From Podila epigama (lineage: Eukaryota > Mortierellomycota > Mortierellomycetes > Mortierellales > Mortierellaceae), in NCBI GenBank assembly GCA_015679605.1, contig JAAAVE010000857.1, forward strand, positions 2,192-12,751: DNA of 10,560 bases, in the 5' to 3' direction. Position 1 is the first letter of the stretch. Each line of letters starts with the position of its first letter. This document shows positions 8,798 to 10,560 of the stretch, piece by piece. The position numbers and the translations under genes are program-made. The notes beneath the pieces were generated by a model that saw only the letters and a list, made by a program, of their open reading frames with translations, did not search any database and was not told the origin of the DNA.

Positions 8798-8911
8798 AAA
8801 CAGCAACAACAGCAACATCAACAACAGCAACAACAGCAACAACAACACCAGCAGCAGCATCTTCATCATTGTCAACATCAACATCAACATCAACAACACC
8901 ATAAACAGCAA
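8789..8911 (+). repeat. CAA/CAG/CAT tract beginning at the stop codon
   Basis: The gene's last sense codons are CTC... then CAA CAA, followed by TAG at 8795. The same frame then continues with AAA and 37 further codons that are almost all Q or H, to TAA at 8912. The tract is either 3' UTR or a former or occasional C-terminal extension. Confidence 0.8.
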
Positions 8912-9004
8912 TAATACTACTCCATACAACAACAAAAGGCGGTTTGGTCAGGGGATACAGGAAAGGAGGGCTGCGGTAGGCGAATTGACAGCCTTGGATA
9001 ACTT

Positions 9005-9040
9005 CATTCACTCCATTCACTCCATTCACTCCATTCACCA
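9005..9040. repeat. Four 9-bp tandem units (CATTCACTC)
   Basis: There are three perfect copies and a fourth ending in CCA, within the 3' flank of the Q-rich protein gene. In one + frame the array reads IHS repeats, but I see no gene there. Confidence 0.85.
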
Positions 9041-9293
9041 CAACAATGGTACAAATTGCGCGGAAGCATTGTCCCTGCAGCTGCCCCCTTCTTTCTTGTC
9101 CTCCCTTGCCCCTGTCGATGATGGACCATTGCACAACATCATCAGTTGCCACTGTTTATGTCGCACCAACAAACTACAACATTGACCTCTCATCCAACAA
9201 CCACGCCAAACCATGCTGTCCATGCTTGGCGTCTTTTACCTCTGCATCAGCTGTCATAACAAAAGTTTTAAAAAACAACAGATTTGCTATTAT

Positions 9294-9320
9294 TTGACAT
9301 TGTTGACATTGTTGACACTG
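9294..9320. repeat. Three 9-bp tandem units (TTGACATTG)
   Basis: Two perfect copies and one variant (TTGACACTG) lie just before the AATAAA at 9340. TGTTGA and TCAACA in and after the last copy form a short 6-bp inverted repeat with an 8-base loop. Confidence 0.75.
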
Positions 9321-9339
9321 ACATCAACATCAAGAACGC

Positions 9340-9345
9340 AATAAA
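9340..9345 (+). terminator. Candidate poly(A) signal for the Q-rich protein gene
   Basis: This is the first clear AATAAA on the + strand after the stop at 8795-8797, giving a 3' UTR of about 550 nt. That is long, so an earlier weak signal may be used instead. Other A-rich AATAAA sites follow near 9435 and 9465. Confidence 0.35.
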
Positions 9346-9616
9346 CCACACCGACTGGTTTGCGTCATCATTTTGCACCACGTTCACATTCGCGCAATGC
9401 AAATGGGCGCAGCCCACGTTTTGATTAAAAAAATAAAAAGAGAAAAATTGAAAATTCGCAACAATAAAAAATGAAATGAAATGAAGTAAAACAGTAGACA
9501 GCAAACAGCAGCATGAATTTTCATCAACAGCAACAACCACAACCACCACACCAACTTTAGATACATGTTCAACTTTTTGAGACAAAAACTGTACAAACAT
9601 CCATTTTCCAACATTG

Positions 9617-9643
<27 letters not shown>
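9617..9643. repeat. A27 homopolymer
   Basis: Twenty-seven uninterrupted A residues on the + strand, the longest homopolymer in the window. No flanking target-site duplication or element body is evident. Confidence 0.9.
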
Positions 9644-9647
<4 letters not shown>

Positions 9648-10299
9648 GGCCTTGAACAAAAATGGTCAAGTCAAAAGAAAAAATGATGCATGCATTGTGA
9701 CCCTGCCCATGTCCTCGAGAATGACTAGAATAGGTTCAGGGGGCTCAGACTCTGCATGTCTGCTGGACTCATCGATCCATTTGTTTTTCTTTTTTTTTTC
9801 GTCCTAGTCCGATTCATATTATTTGCCTTTGAGTTGGTTATTTTTTTTGTATGTGTGAATGTGTGTACGCATGCAATCCAATGGCGATGGTGTGAAATGG
9901 TTGGGGGATAGAGAAGGGAATAGCCCAATTGCCCATGACTATTGCTTGAGCATGCGACCAATGAATGACGTGAGTATAATGTCTTTTTTTCTTCGATAAA
10001 CCCTTCCTTTCAATTGAGAAGCATTCGATAAAAAAAGTCAGTCTAGCGATCGCGTCATTACAAATGACCTCTCCCGCAGTTTGTTGGGAGGAGGGATGAC
10101 AGGTCTTTCAATGAGGAAGAATGGGGCCAATGGGTTTTGAGGGTGGAACGGGGGCTACAAGAATTGTTATTGAAGTAACTTTCATTGATGACAATTCCCC
10201 TCCATATTAACGACGGCAATCCTTTGTCTAGGTGTTACATGAATGAATTGACAAAAATGTAAAATGGTCAGGTTGGCCATCGAGAAAAGAGAGACAGTA

Positions 10300-10319
10300 A
10301 CATGACATGACATGACATG
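10300..10319. repeat. (ACATG)4 pentanucleotide repeat
   Basis: Four perfect ACATG units in non-coding DNA near the right edge. Confidence 0.9.
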
Positions 10320-10560
10320 TAAATACAAGTTTTTAATCGATTTTTTTCCGCGGGCAAAATAAAAGGAGGGGGGGTGAACAGTTGACAGCAAAACAACGTG
10401 GATAGGAGGGGCCAAAAAAAAAAAAAAGTAAACACAAATTGGTCAATTATGGTCACACGCATACTCTTGTCAAAGATGCGGGAGTGAGTGAATGAAGGAG
10501 GCTGGAATCCTAAAGGTTTCTTCAATATTTTTTTAACGTCGCTTTTTGAACAAAGACAAA

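Larger units (their letters stand above)
9346..10560. other. Intergenic region to the window end: no gene seen
   Basis: About 1.2 kb of mostly A/T-rich DNA. It holds A27 at 9617-9643, a T-rich stretch near 9786-9800, ACATG x4 at 10300-10319, G-rich 10366-10375 and A14 at 10414-10427. Open frames are short, repeat-driven and without codon bias. I see no tRNA or other RNA gene. Confidence 0.6.

Noticed and set aside
8795-8914. Non-standard genetic code with TAG/TAA read as glutamine
   Set aside because: The M36 gene ends cleanly in TAG at the expected C-terminus, so the standard code holds. The Q/H tract is better explained by repeat drift or a nonsense mutation.
9346-9643. Retroposed element ending in the A27 tract
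   Set aside because: No target-site duplication, no element body and no coding sequence. Similar A/T runs occur throughout the non-coding DNA here.

Overview
The window looks like a piece of nuclear genome from a filamentous, probably early-diverging fungus. A Mucoromycota or Mortierella-type genome is my best guess. The grounds are a secreted M36 (fungalysin) metallopeptidase with its fungal-type propeptide, spliceosomal introns with GTAAGT/GTTAGT donors and CTRAY-like branch points, AATAAA polyadenylation signals, Ser/Gln/His-rich low-complexity proteins, and intergenic DNA full of long A/T homopolymers and microsatellites. The taxon is an inference; no rRNA or other phylogenetic marker is present.

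Layout. (1) Bases 1-616, + strand: the 3' end of a gene for a highly charged, Lys/Glu-rich, probably coiled-coil protein. It has one intron (238-383), and its upstream part begins with five 15-bp repeats. (2) Bases 617-905: a short convergent intergenic region with a poly(A) signal for each neighbour. (3) Bases 906-3878, - strand: a complete two-exon M36 fungalysin gene encoding 687 aa. It has a signal peptide, an FTP/PepSY-type propeptide, HEYAH and GEGWGD motifs, and a long intron of 909 nt inside the propeptide region. (4) Bases 3879-6184: a 2.3-kb divergent intergenic region with microsatellites, homopolymers and a cluster of four GATAGG motifs in 18-21-bp register. (5) Bases 6185-8797, + strand: a two-exon gene for an 828-aa protein that I do not recognise. 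Most of it is disordered and Ser/Pro/Gln/His-rich, with a central coiled coil and a more ordinary-looking C-terminal ~220 aa. Its stop codon lies at the start of a CAA/CAG/CAT tract that stays open in frame for 38 more codons. (6) Bases 8798-10560: its 3' region, then about 1.2 kb where I see no gene, only homopolymers and short repeats.

The genes do not form an obvious pathway. The M36 gene is a degradative or nutritional extracellular protease and its neighbours look unrelated. Its codons are strongly C/G-ending (GTC, ACC, AAG, CTC), which suggests high expression. The 6185-8797 gene lacks that bias. I find no rRNA, tRNA, CRISPR array or recognisable transposon. I see no convincing new multi-gene system. 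The most useful leads are the GATA-motif array, the stop codon within the Q/H-coding tract, the long propeptide intron and the unidentified C-terminal domain of the large Q-rich protein.
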